Of a stretch of 64,000 bases of DNA, positions 44,873-53,992 are shown piece after piece (positions within the stretch are counted from its first letter, which is position 1; every line of letters begins with the position of its first letter). Origin of the DNA: Chryseobacterium gotjawalense (lineage in GTDB: Bacteria; Bacteroidota; Bacteroidia; Flavobacteriales; Weeksellaceae); the NCBI RefSeq assembly GCF_030012525.1, contig NZ_CP124855.1:1054001-1118000 (forward strand). Reading direction: 5' to 3'. A program made the position numbers and the translations under genes. The notes below the pieces were generated by a model. The model searched no databases and was not told where the DNA came from. It saw only the letters and a program-made list of their open reading frames with translations.

Positions 44873-46363
44873 TTATTCATCTTTAAAATCTGGATTTGGC
44901 CCTACCTGAACAGGATATTTTTCGGTGAAGCAACCAAAACAATGATCAGAACTGCCCAGGATTTCTTTGAGATGATCCATGCTCAGAAATTCCAGGGAAT
45001 CAACTCCTAAATATTTCCGCAATTCTTCTACACTCATATTGGCCGAAATCAAATCGTCTTTTGTTGGCGTATCGATTCCTAAATAGCACGGTGCAATAAT
45101 CGGAGGCGAAACACTGCGGAAGTGAATTTCCCTTACACCGGCATCTTTCAGAATTTTCACCAACCGCTTGGAAGTCGTGCCGCGAACAATTGAATCATCG
45201 ATGATGACGACTCTTTTTCCTTTAATTTCAGAAATAATAGGATTAAGTTTCAGATTGACAATCCGCTCGCGCATTTCCTGAGTCGGAACGATAAAACTTC
45301 TGCCGATGTATCTGTTCTTAATCAAAACCGGACGGAACGGAATACCGGAAGCGATTGAAAAACCAATGGCCGCAGGAACTCCCGAATCCGGAACACCGAT
45401 GACGATATCTGCTTCTACAGGTGCCTGCTCCCAAATTTTTTTCCCTGATTTTTCCCTGATTTCATGAACATTAAGTCCTTCCATGATGGAATCCGGTCTG
45501 GCAAAATAAATATATTCGAAAGCGCAGGTTCTTTTTTCACAGTTTTCTCTAACCATAAAACTTTGTAAACCGGTTTCATTTTCATTGGTATAAATAATTT
45601 CTCCAGGCAAAATATCCCTAACATATTGCGCACCGACCGCATCTAAAGCTACCGATTCGGAAGCGACAACATACGTTTTCTCATCAATTGCTCCTAAAAC
45701 CAACGGGCGGATCCCGTGAAAATCACGGAATGCAAAGAATTTATTTCTGGTCATTCCGACGACCGAATACGCTCCTTCAATTTTCTCCATTGTGGTTTTG
45801 ATGGCAGCACGCAGGCCTAAATCCAGGTGTTTCTGAATTAATCTCAGAATAACTTCAGAGTCTGATGTGGCTCTGAATACGACTCCTTCTGCTTCCAATT
45901 CTTTTTTTAACTCTGCAGCATTGGTTAAATTTCCGTTGTGTGCAATCGAAAGAATGATTTGATCATATTCGTTCTTGGCAAAAAATGGCTGGAAATTATA
46001 TTTCTTCTTGTCGCCAGCCGTCGTATACCGCGTATGTCCGATGGCAGAATTCCCCATGAAGGTTTCCGGTTCCCGTATTTCTTTAAATACATCTAAAACC
46101 AGCCCTTCATCTTTAATATTGAAAATTCTTCCGCTTTTCATCACCGAAATACCGCACGCTTCCTGACCACGATGCTGCAAAGCAAAAAGACCAAACTGCG
46201 AAAGCGAAAAGGTATCGACATTATTGTCGGAATACAGTCCGAAAATACCGCATTCCTCAGCAGGTGCGTCAAACGGCTCATCTGTTTTGAGCAGATTTCT
46301 GCCGTACGTATTTTCCTTAAACTGATTAAAATAATCCTCTCTGTATTGTTGTAAATCTTTCAT
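44873..46363 (-). CDS. purF: Amidophosphoribosyltransferase
   Basis: The product is 496 aa from MKDLQQYRED. An ATG four codons upstream exists but the inner Met is the likelier start. An N-terminal Ntn-type glutaminase has its catalytic Cys in EECGIFGLYS, after a short propeptide. The phosphoribosyltransferase PRPP loop is VVIIDDSIVRGTTSKR. Cysteines in KRTCAFEYI and DHCFGCF are placed like the [4Fe-4S] cluster ligands of the Bacillus-type enzyme. First committed step of purine synthesis. Confidence 0.95.
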   Translation of the reverse strand: MKDLQQYREDYFNQFKENTYGRNLLKTDEPFDAPAEECGIFGLYSDNNVDTFSLSQFGLFALQHRGQEACGISVMKSGRIFNIKDEGLVLDVFKEIREPETFMGNSAIGHTRYTTAGDKKKYNFQPFFAKNEYDQIILSIAHNGNLTNAAELKKELEAEGVVFRATSDSEVILRLIQKHLDLGLRAAIKTTMEKIEGAYSVVGMTRNKFFAFRDFHGIRPLVLGAIDEKTYVVASESVALDAVGAQYVRDILPGEIIYTNENETGLQSFMVRENCEKRTCAFEYIYFARPDSIMEGLNVHEIREKSGKKIWEQAPVEADIVIGVPDSGVPAAIGFSIASGIPFRPVLIKNRYIGRSFIVPTQEMRERIVNLKLNPIISEIKGKRVVIIDDSIVRGTTSKRLVKILKDAGVREIHFRSVSPPIIAPCYLGIDTPTKDDLISANMSVEELRKYLGVDSLEFLSMDHLKEILGSSDHCFGCFTEKYPVQVGPNPDFKDE

Positions 46364-46443
46364 TTTTATCCTCACTCCAGCCCACTCCGAAGAAGAGAAA
46401 GCTGGATTTATTAATAAAACACGAGTTCGTGTTTCAATGATTT

Positions 46444-47163
46444 TTATTTGTTTAATACTTTTTTTAATCTTTCATAGATCTCCACATACGCTTCGGTTAC
46501 TTCTCCCAGATCGCGTCTGAAACGGTCTTTGTCGAGTTTCTTCATCGTATCTTTGTCCCAAAGTCGGCAGGTGTCGGGCGAGATTTCGTCGGCCAAAATT
46601 ATTTTGCCATGGGAATCTTTACCCAGTTCGATTTTGAAATCTACCAGTATGATGTTCATCTGATCAAAAAGTTCAATCAGAATATCATTAATATCTGAAG
46701 AAAGTTCATACATCTCATCCAGTTCATCGTAAGTCGCGGCGCCTAGAAAAACAGCGTGATGATCGTTTATTAAAGGATCTCCAAGATCATCTCTTTTATA
46801 GCAGATATCGAAAATGGTCACTGGGGATTTAATTCCTTCTTCCACGCCTAATCTCTGCGCCATACTTCCGGCAGAGTAATTGCGAACCACCATTTCCAAT
46901 GGAATGATGTGTACTTTTTTTACGAGTTGTTCTCTCTCGTCTAATTTTTTAATAAAGTGAGTTGGAATTCCTTTATGGTTTAAATAGTCGAAAATCAACG
47001 TGGTAATTGCGTTGTTCATTTCACCTTTTAAATCCACACTCCCTTTTTTCTGTGCATTGAAAGCGGTAGCATCATCTTTGAAACGGACAATCACCTCGTT
47101 CGGATGATCGGTTTCGAAAACCTGCTTTGCCTTTCCTTCATAAAGCATTGCTCCTTTTGTCAT
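46444..47163 (-). CDS. purC: Phosphoribosylaminoimidazole-succinocarboxamide synthase
   Basis: The product is 239 aa. The opening [42 protein letters not shown] and the later LVDFKIELG and [12 protein letters not shown] are signature SAICAR synthetase motifs. It joins CAIR with aspartate using ATP. It precedes purF by 80 bp on the same strand, forming a purine block with purL and purB upstream. Confidence 0.96.
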   Translation of the reverse strand: MTKGAMLYEGKAKQVFETDHPNEVIVRFKDDATAFNAQKKGSVDLKGEMNNAITTLIFDYLNHKGIPTHFIKKLDEREQLVKKVHIIPLEMVVRNYSAGSMAQRLGVEEGIKSPVTIFDICYKRDDLGDPLINDHHAVFLGAATYDELDEMYELSSDINDILIELFDQMNIILVDFKIELGKDSHGKIILADEISPDTCRLWDKDTMKKLDKDRFRRDLGEVTEAYVEIYERLKKVLNK

Positions 47164-47224
47164 TTTTACTTTTTTATTTGATTTATTTTTTACTTTTTAG
47201 TCTTGAATAAAAACCCTTCTTTTA

Positions 47225-47351
47225 TTACCGCAAAAGCCACAAAAGAGATATTTGAAAAAAAATTACAAAAGATTGCAAAATGTTAAACTTATATTTTGCC
47301 CGCTTTTGAACAACTTATAACCCTTGAAATCTTTTGTTTCTTTTGCGGTTA
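47225..47351. repeat. Hairpin repeat with TTACCGCAAAAG / CTTTTGCGGTTAA ends, copy 1
   Basis: The terminal inverted repeats TTACCGCAAAAG (47225-47236) and CTTTTGCGGTTAAAAA (47340-47355) bound an AT-rich body with internal partial inverted repeats (ACAAAAGATTGCAAAA). The whole lies between purC and the DUF3307 gene. Miniature-element-like. A sister copy is at 48879-49016. Confidence 0.7.
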
Positions 47352-47380
47352 AAAACCTCCTAATTAACATACTTCTTATT

Positions 47381-48082
47381 TTAAATTTTTATTAAAACTC
47401 CTGTAAGAACTGCGATGCCAAAACTCAGCAAAGTTCCTATTAATACATACTCTGTGAGTTTTCTCTGTTTTGCTTCTGCCAAATCACTGAACCTGAAAAC
47501 CGACTTTGCAGCAATCATAAAACCTACACCTTCCCAATGATTGACCAAAATGAAAACGAAGACCAAAAGCCTTTCAAGAATACCAATATACTTTCCGGCA
47601 TTGACCAGAGATTCTGTTTGTAATTTGCTGTGCTCTATGGTAACCGGCGTCCAGATTGAAATGACCGTTTTAATTAATATGGAAGATGGAACCGTCAGAA
47701 AAACTAAGGCGGTCAGTAATTTTAAAGTTTCGTGGTTAAAGAAATCTTCCCATCTGAAATAGGGAAAATAAAAAATCGACAGTATTCCGATGACTGAAAG
47801 ATGCGCAACCTGATCGATAAAAAACCAGGTTCTTTTGGTCTTCTCACTTTGAAACTGCAGTTTTGCCCAATCGATCAAAAAATGGGTAACGCCGATCATT
47901 ACGGCAATCCACCAAAGATTTAAATCCCATAAAAAAATCAGAGCGAGAACCACATGCAACAAAACATGAATATACAAATAAATGCTTCCGCCCTTTTTTT
48001 TCTCTTTATCAGCCACCCAGAAATTAGGCTGAAGAATAAAATCTCCTAATAAATGGGCCAATATGAGAGGAATAAAAATCAT
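47381..48082 (-). CDS. DUF3307 domain-containing membrane protein
   Basis: The product is 233 aa with about six membrane helices. The DUF3307 N-terminal block LAHLLGDFILQPNFWVADKE is conserved. In other genomes this family is frequently paired with SatD-type genes, and here satD lies directly upstream with no gap, so the two form a translationally coupled unit. Function is unknown; a role with the SatD regulator is inferred from linkage. Confidence 0.8.
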   Translation of the reverse strand: MIFIPLILAHLLGDFILQPNFWVADKEKKKGGSIYLYIHVLLHVVLALIFLWDLNLWWIAVMIGVTHFLIDWAKLQFQSEKTKRTWFFIDQVAHLSVIGILSIFYFPYFRWEDFFNHETLKLLTALVFLTVPSSILIKTVISIWTPVTIEHSKLQTESLVNAGKYIGILERLLVFVFILVNHWEGVGFMIAAKSVFRFSDLAEAKQRKLTEYVLIGTLLSFGIAVLTGVLIKI

Positions 48083-48688
48083 TTATAATTCTGCTATTTT
48101 TTTTCTGAAGAATTGATCGGTTTCCTGTAACAATTCGAAATTAGCTCTTTTAAGCCTTTGACTTACTGATGATTGCGTGATATTTAATTCTTTTGCGAGC
48201 TCTTCCTGAGTCAACTCTGAATTCCGGAGAAGCTGATGAATAATCTCCGCAGTTGCTGCAGTCCAGCTGTCAAAATCGAGAGAAGCCCATTTGAAAAGAA
48301 TATTTAAATCGCGGTTTACTTTGTCATTTTCGGTTTGTATCGACAGTGTTTTTCCCTGAGATTTTATTTCAGTGAGTAATCTTCCTGAATTCACATAAGC
48401 CGAACCGTTTGATTCTGTAATTTTTTCAGACCGAAATACCTCGTTTCCGATACCGATTGCCAGACGTACATCTAAATTTTCAAAAGTTCTGATAAGCGAT
48501 TTCAGCAGTACCGCCTTGCGAAACACTTCATCAACGCTGCATTTTAACTGAAATTCATCACCTCGGTATATTTCCCAGTTCTCAGGCGCCACTGACCATG
48601 ATTCCAACAACTCCTTCAATTTTGGGAGCCATAACTCAGAATCGGACTTTTGAGAATTAATAATATCACCGGTAATAATTGCAATCAT
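48083..48688 (-). CDS. SatD family protein with C-terminal helix-turn-helix
   Basis: The product is 201 aa. The N-terminal SatD region (IAIITGDIINSQKS, NWEIYRGDEFQLK) resembles a cyclase-like fold. The C-terminus is a sigma-like HTH (LTQEELAKELNITQSSVSQR). It probably regulates its own operon: CCTTATAA/TTATAAGG sites crowd its promoter. The predicted transcription start lies at or within a base or two of the ATG (48688), suggesting a leaderless mRNA. The ligand is unknown. Confidence 0.8.
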   Translation of the reverse strand: MIAIITGDIINSQKSDSELWLPKLKELLESWSVAPENWEIYRGDEFQLKCSVDEVFRKAVLLKSLIRTFENLDVRLAIGIGNEVFRSEKITESNGSAYVNSGRLLTEIKSQGKTLSIQTENDKVNRDLNILFKWASLDFDSWTAATAEIIHQLLRNSELTQEELAKELNITQSSVSQRLKRANFELLQETDQFFRKKIAEL

Positions 48689-48692
48689 GATT

Positions 48693-48822
48693 CAAATATA
48701 AGCATTATTCCTTATAAATTCAAATTATAAGGCAAACACCTTATAATGTTTTGTTAAAATTCAATCTAAAATATAAGTTAATTTCCTAATATTTTAGCAA
48801 TATAAGCAAGATGACTTATAAT
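48693..48822 (-). promoter_or_regulatory. SatD promoter with TTATAAGG operator array
   Basis: On the minus strand TTG (48723-48721), 20 bases, TATATTTG (48700-48693) match the promoter consensus. CCTTATAA at 48710-48717 is inside the spacer; with TTATAAGG at 48725-48732 it forms an inverted repeat with a 7-base gap, and CCTTATAA recurs at 48739-48746. Further related half-sites (ATAAG/CTTAT) lie at 48771-48780, 48801-48807 and 48815-48822. Confidence 0.6.
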
Positions 48823-48878
48823 TAAAAACTACTTTTTCTATAAATAATAATTGAAGATATTTTAAACCCTGATCAATT

Positions 48879-49016
48879 TTTTTTAACCGCAAAAGCTGCA
48901 AAAGTTTCATTTTTAAAAACCAATTCAAAAGAATGCAAAATGCATATGGATTACATTTTTTACTTTTTGCATTCTTTTGAGAATCCATTTTTTGATTTTT
49001 CTTTTGCGGTTAAAAA
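48879..49016. repeat. Hairpin repeat with TTTTAACCGCAAAAG ends, copy 2
   Basis: The terminal repeats TTTTAACCGCAAAAG and CTTTTGCGGTTAAAAA, and an inner pair (ATTCAAAAGAATGCAAAA and TTTTTGCATTCTTTTGAGAAT) make a long hairpin of about 138 bp just downstream of purL. Same ends as 47225-47351. The outer-end motif also appears as a lone relic near 57930-57940. Confidence 0.75.
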
Positions 49017-49033
49017 CTTACATTTTCAGAAAA

Positions 49034-52000
49034 CTATTTAAAGTATTCAACTCCATTTTTGAAAATATTATGGTAATTCGCCGTAGGAATATTCTTCATT
49101 AAACCTTCAGAAAAACGCTCCGGATGGCCCATTCTTCCTAATATTTTTCCGGATTTAGAAGTTAAACCTTCAATTCCAAACAGTGAATTATTTGGGTTAA
49201 ACGGCATTCCGTGGGCAATATTTCCGTCAAAATCAATGTACTGTGTCGCAATCTGCCCGTTTTCGTATAATTCTTTAATTACATTTTCCGAAGCCATAAA
49301 CCGGCCTTCACCGTGCGAAATCGGAATCGTAAATACCTGATCTTTCATTCCTTTTAACCAGGGAGAATCATCATTAATCACTTTCACATCGACCATTTGA
49401 GAAATATGACGACCGATTGCGTTATGTGCTAAAGTCGGAGAATCCGCATTCAAATCCCGAATTTCACCATAAGGCAACAATCCTGATTTTACCAGAGCCT
49501 GAAAGCCGTTACAGATTCCGAGAATCATTCCGTCGCGTTCCAATAACTGATGAACCGCATTTTTCATCTTCTCATTTTTCAAAACATTGACAATGAATTT
49601 CGCCGAACCATCTGGTTCATCGCCGGCTGAAAAACCTCCGGATAAAACCAAAATCTGAGACCGGTTAATTTCAGAAATCCACGCCTCTAAACTTTCATTT
49701 AACAATTGATGATTAAGATTTATTAAAGGCAATCCTGAAACTTCAGCACCTTCTTTCCGAAAGGCATTTTGGGTTTCATATTCACAATTGGTTCCCGGAA
49801 AAATCGGCGCAAAAACTTTCGGTTTCGCTAAATTATGTTTTAGTATAGTAATACTTCTGGGAGTAGTAGAATTCAATTTTGAATCAATTTCAACCACCAT
49901 TTTCTTTTTTTCCGTCGTTGGAAAAAGTTCTTCAAAAGTTCCTCGCCACACCTCAAGTAGTTTTGCGATATCGAATTTAAAATCACTGATTTTCAAAATA
50001 TTAGAATTTGAAACCTCACCAATAACTTGAAGCAAATCATTTTCTAAATCCTCTGAACTTTCTATAATTAAACTTCCGATATTCTTGGTTAAAAGCAAAT
50101 CTTCATCTGCTTTAATTTCTGCTCCAAGATGATTTCCAAAACTCATTTTCGCTAAGGCAACTGCAACTCCACCCTCTTTAATGGTCTTCACCGAAACAAT
50201 CTTTTTAGCCTTACTATTTTCAAATATGAAATCAAAAATCTGTTTCAAATTTTCATAATTCGGCATTCCGTTTTCCTGTGGAATGTGATGAAATAAATAC
50301 AGCTTATTTCCCGCTTTTTTGAATTCAGGTGAAATGATATTTTTCTTTTCTCCATTCGCACAGGCGAAAGAAATCAAAGTCGGCGGAACATGAATATCCT
50401 GAAAACTTCCGCTCATGGAATCTTTACCACCAATCGCGGCCAGTTCAAAATTCATCTGCGCGTCGTACGCGCCAAGCAAAGAAGCCAAAGGTTTTCCCCA
50501 CTTCTGAGGATTGTTTCCGAGCTTTTCAAAATACTCCTGAAAACTCAAACGGATATTTTTGTAATCGCCGCCCATGGCGACGATCTTGGCAACACTTTCA
50601 ACTACGGCATTTGCAGCGCCAACCAGAGAGTTCTGAGACGAGATATCCGCATCGAATCCCCAACTCGCTAAAGATACTGTTTCGATGTTTTGAGCGTTTA
50701 AAATCGGTAACGTTTGCACACTTCCTTCCATTTCAGTCAACTGGTGTTTTCCGCCAAACGGCATCGCAACGGTCGTTCCGCCTACAGAAGCATCAAACAT
50801 TTCCGCCAAACCTTTTTGGGAAGCAACATTTTTGCTGGAAAGAATCTTCAAAAAGTTTTCTTCGTTAAATTCGATCGTCTCACTTTCAACCGGTTGCAGA
50901 TGTGATACTTCAGCATCCTGCGTTTTTGCACAACCATTGGTATCTAAAAATTCGCGGCTTAAATCAACAATTTTATTTCCCTGCCAAAACATCTGCATTC
51001 TTCCAGAATCGGTTACTTTAGCCACTTCTACGGCTTTTATATTTTCCTTTTCACAGAAACTGATGAATTTTTCTTTGTCTTTCGCTTCAATAACGACCGC
51101 CATTCTTTCCTGAGATTCAGAAATAGCGAGTTCAGTTCCATTTAAACCTTCATATTTTAAAGGAAGAATATCGAGGTTAATTTCCAGTGAATCAGCAATT
51201 TCGCCAATCGCAACCGAAACGCCGCCAGCACCAAAATCGTTTGATTTTTTAATCAAAGTCGTCACTTCAGGATTTCTAAAAAGTCGTTGAATTTTACGTT
51301 CTTCAACAGCGTTTCCTTTCTGAACTTCGGTCGACAAAGTGTGAATTGAGGTTTCATCCTGAACTTTCGAACTTCCGCTTGCACCGCCTACTCCGTCTCT
51401 ACCGGTTGCGCCACCTAATAAAATCACGAGATCTCCATTTTGAGGCTGCTCTCTTTTGACCCAATCTTTTTTCACGGCACCCACGACAAAACCAACTTCC
51501 ATTCGTTTTGCTTTGTAACCATCGTGGTAAATTTCATTCACCGAAGTTGTCGCTAAACCAATCTGGTTTCCGTAAGAAGAATAACCGTTTGCAGCTTGTT
51601 TCGTAATCGTTCTTTGCGGAAGTTTCCCCGCTAAAGTCTCAGTAATCGGCTCTAAAACATTGGCCGCTCCGGATAAACGCATCGCCTGATAAACAAAAGC
51701 ACGCCCAGACAAAGGATCTCGGATTGCACCTCCTAAACAGGTTGAAGCACCACCAAAAGGTTCAATTTCTGTCGGATGATTATGAGTTTCATTTTTAAAC
51801 AATAAATACCATGGTTCTTTTTTTCCGTCGAATTCGGCTTCGATTTCAATGGTACAGGCATTTATTTCATCGGAAACTACGAGATTTTCCAGTTTCCCGG
51901 TTTTGTGGAAATACCTGGCGCACACCGTAGCCAAATCCATTAGTGAAATAGGTTTCAGTTCCCTGCCTAAGAATTTTCTTTTCTCAATATAATCATTAAA

Positions 52001-52723
52001 AATGGTTTGTAAAGTCGATTTAAAAGAATCATTAAACTGAATATCAGTCAGTTCTGTTTCGAAAGTGGTATGTCGGCAATGGTCACTCCAATACGTATCC
52101 AGAACTTTAAGTTCCGTTTCAGTTGGATTTCTATTTTCTGATTTAAAATAAGTTTGAATAAATTCTAAATCATCAATATCTAAAGCAAAACCGTGGCGGT
52201 CATAAAATATTTTTAATTCTTCGGAAGAAAAATCATTAAAACCTTCATGAACAATAACAGGATCCGCCGTTTCTTCTGCAGGAATTTCTAATTTCGACAA
52301 ATCCTTAACCTGAGATTCAACTTTATTAATGAGATGATTTTTAATGGTTTCAACATCTGATTCTGCAACCCCAAACAATTCGATGAGTTTCCCGCTTCTG
52401 ACTTTTCCATTTTCATTTTCAGTGAGTAAAGCAATACACTGTTGTGCCGAATCTGCACGCTGATCATATTGACCGGGCAAAAATTCGGTGGCGAAATGAA
52501 GGCTTTCCGCAGGATTCACTTCATGCAAAATATCGGTCACGGGATCTACAAAAGTACTGTTGATGACTTTCGAAAACTCATTGTCATTAACACCGAAAAC
52601 ATCGTACACATTATAGACTTTAACATCTTTAATGGTCGGTACGATATTTTTTATTTCATTAAAAACCAGTGGACTTTCAACATCGAAAATTCCTTTTTTT
52701 TCTACGAAGATTCTTTTTTTCAT
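49034..52723 (-). CDS. purL: Phosphoribosylformylglycinamidine synthase, large single-chain type
   Basis: The product is 1229 aa, the usual size of the one-chain enzyme. The order is: N-terminal linker, synthetase domains (NETHNHPTEIEPFGGASTCL, later GAGGVSVAIGEIADSLEINL) and a C-terminal class I glutamine amidotransferase with its Cys in LGICNGFQALVKSGLLP and His/Glu in SHGEGRF. It converts FGAR to FGAM using glutamine and ATP. Upstream of satD and downstream of a YhcG nuclease gene. Confidence 0.97.
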   Translation of the reverse strand: MKKRIFVEKKGIFDVESPLVFNEIKNIVPTIKDVKVYNVYDVFGVNDNEFSKVINSTFVDPVTDILHEVNPAESLHFATEFLPGQYDQRADSAQQCIALLTENENGKVRSGKLIELFGVAESDVETIKNHLINKVESQVKDLSKLEIPAEETADPVIVHEGFNDFSSEELKIFYDRHGFALDIDDLEFIQTYFKSENRNPTETELKVLDTYWSDHCRHTTFETELTDIQFNDSFKSTLQTIFNDYIEKRKFLGRELKPISLMDLATVCARYFHKTGKLENLVVSDEINACTIEIEAEFDGKKEPWYLLFKNETHNHPTEIEPFGGASTCLGGAIRDPLSGRAFVYQAMRLSGAANVLEPITETLAGKLPQRTITKQAANGYSSYGNQIGLATTSVNEIYHDGYKAKRMEVGFVVGAVKKDWVKREQPQNGDLVILLGGATGRDGVGGASGSSKVQDETSIHTLSTEVQKGNAVEERKIQRLFRNPEVTTLIKKSNDFGAGGVSVAIGEIADSLEINLDILPLKYEGLNGTELAISESQERMAVVIEAKDKEKFISFCEKENIKAVEVAKVTDSGRMQMFWQGNKIVDLSREFLDTNGCAKTQDAEVSHLQPVESETIEFNEENFLKILSSKNVASQKGLAEMFDASVGGTTVAMPFGGKHQLTEMEGSVQTLPILNAQNIETVSLASWGFDADISSQNSLVGAANAVVESVAKIVAMGGDYKNIRLSFQEYFEKLGNNPQKWGKPLASLLGAYDAQMNFELAAIGGKDSMSGSFQDIHVPPTLISFACANGEKKNIISPEFKKAGNKLYLFHHIPQENGMPNYENLKQIFDFIFENSKAKKIVSVKTIKEGGVAVALAKMSFGNHLGAEIKADEDLLLTKNIGSLIIESSEDLENDLLQVIGEVSNSNILKISDFKFDIAKLLEVWRGTFEELFPTTEKKKMVVEIDSKLNSTTPRSITILKHNLAKPKVFAPIFPGTNCEYETQNAFRKEGAEVSGLPLINLNHQLLNESLEAWISEINRSQILVLSGGFSAGDEPDGSAKFIVNVLKNEKMKNAVHQLLERDGMILGICNGFQALVKSGLLPYGEIRDLNADSPTLAHNAIGRHISQMVDVKVINDDSPWLKGMKDQVFTIPISHGEGRFMASENVIKELYENGQIATQYIDFDGNIAHGMPFNPNNSLFGIEGLTSKSGKILGRMGHPERFSEGLMKNIPTANYHNIFKNGVEYFK

Positions 52724-52853
52724 TTTTATCGAGATTTCGGCACCTTGTACCTTTTCATTTCACTTTATTTCTTTTTGACAATTCGTCCCGGTTTTACCCC
52801 TGTTCTATTTTATTTCACCCTTTCAGGGCTTTTTTATTACCTTAGTAGGTATA

Positions 52854-53882
52854 TTACATCAATTTTTTACGCTCAAAACGTTCTCTTGCTTCCATGAGAG
52901 CAGAATGGAGTTTCTTTTCCAGTTCTTTCTTTGGAGGAAGCTCTGTCCAGTATTCGGCGACCACTATTCCATCTTTATGCATTTCTAAAAGTTCAATTTG
53001 CTCTTTGCTGCTTTCAGCACAAAGTATTAAACCGATTGGCGTTTCTTCTCCCGATTTTCGTTCATTTTTGTTGAGCCATTTTAGGTAAAGTTCCATTTGG
53101 CCTTTTTGTCTGGCTTGAAATTTTCCCATTTTTAATTCCACGGCGACCAATCTTTTTAAAGTGCGATGATAAAATAACAAATCAAGATAAAAATCTTCTC
53201 CGTCAATAATCATTCTTTTCTGTCTTTCCACAAATGCAAAGCCTTTCCCAAGTTCAAGGATGAATTTCTCCAATTCGTGCAAAATAGCGGTTTCAACATC
53301 TTTTTCTAAATAACCGTTTTGCAAACCGAGAAAATCCAGCAAATAAGGATCTTTGAAAGTGTTGATTGGTATATTTTCATTTTGATTTACCTGAATATTG
53401 GCAATCTCTGTGCGTTCAAAAGTTTTGTTAGCAATTCGTTTTCGTAAATCCCTTTTACTAAGCGTTTCCTTTATTACCAATTCTGCGTAGAACAATCTCG
53501 CTTCACTGCTTTTTAATGGTAATAATTCTACAAAATGTGACCAACTTAATTGTGTAGCCAGTGGCGACAAAATTTCCAATTCTGGAAATCGTTGGGAAAA
53601 CTGCATCATTCTCCGCACATTTCTTTCGGTAAAATTTCTGCCATATTTGTTTTCCAATTGCATAGAGACTGTGGACACAATTTGTTTTCCATATTCTGCA
53701 CGTTGGTTTTGTAAAATTTCTTCGCTGATGCGTTTTCCGACCTGCCAAAACAAAACCGTGAGCGTACTATTGGCGTACATTACCACCTGATTGCGACTTT
53801 GCTCAATAAGCAGCGACAATTCGACAAACAGATTTTCATCGAAAATTTGATTTTTATCTACGAAGTTTCTTTTATCAGACAT
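52854..53882 (-). CDS. PDDEXK nuclease domain protein (DUF1016/YhcG type)
   Basis: The product is 342 aa. DUF1016 N-terminal helices (LSWSHFVELLPLKSSEARLF) are followed by a PD-(D/E)XK nuclease fold with DFYLDLLFYHRTLKRLVAVE plus LK (the D...ExK core). YhcG-type proteins are DNA nucleases of uncertain role, often near restriction or defence genes. It interrupts the purine block between purL and purB and is likely accessory cargo. No methylase or TA partner is beside it. Confidence 0.88.
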   Translation of the reverse strand: MSDKRNFVDKNQIFDENLFVELSLLIEQSRNQVVMYANSTLTVLFWQVGKRISEEILQNQRAEYGKQIVSTVSMQLENKYGRNFTERNVRRMMQFSQRFPELEILSPLATQLSWSHFVELLPLKSSEARLFYAELVIKETLSKRDLRKRIANKTFERTEIANIQVNQNENIPINTFKDPYLLDFLGLQNGYLEKDVETAILHELEKFILELGKGFAFVERQKRMIIDGEDFYLDLLFYHRTLKRLVAVELKMGKFQARQKGQMELYLKWLNKNERKSGEETPIGLILCAESSKEQIELLEMHKDGIVVAEYWTELPPKKELEKKLHSALMEARERFERKKLM

Positions 53883-53957
53883 GCTTTAATAGGTCGCTCG
53901 CTTGGAGCTTAATTTGTGGATTAACAATTTTCTACCCATATTCCTGCTTCGGAGCTT

Positions 53958-53988
53958 AAAAAAAAATGCAGCCAAGAAGACTGCATTA
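53958..53988 (-). terminator. Terminator of purB
   Basis: On the minus strand AATGCAGTC ... GCTGCATTTTTTTT forms a hairpin with T-run, 5 bp past the purB stop. Confidence 0.8.
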
Positions 53989-53992
53989 ATTT

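Noticed and set aside
52818-52835. CCCT-TTC-AGGG hairpin with T-run between YhcG and purL
   Set aside because: The 4-bp stem faces the plus strand, against both neighbouring genes, and is too short to support.
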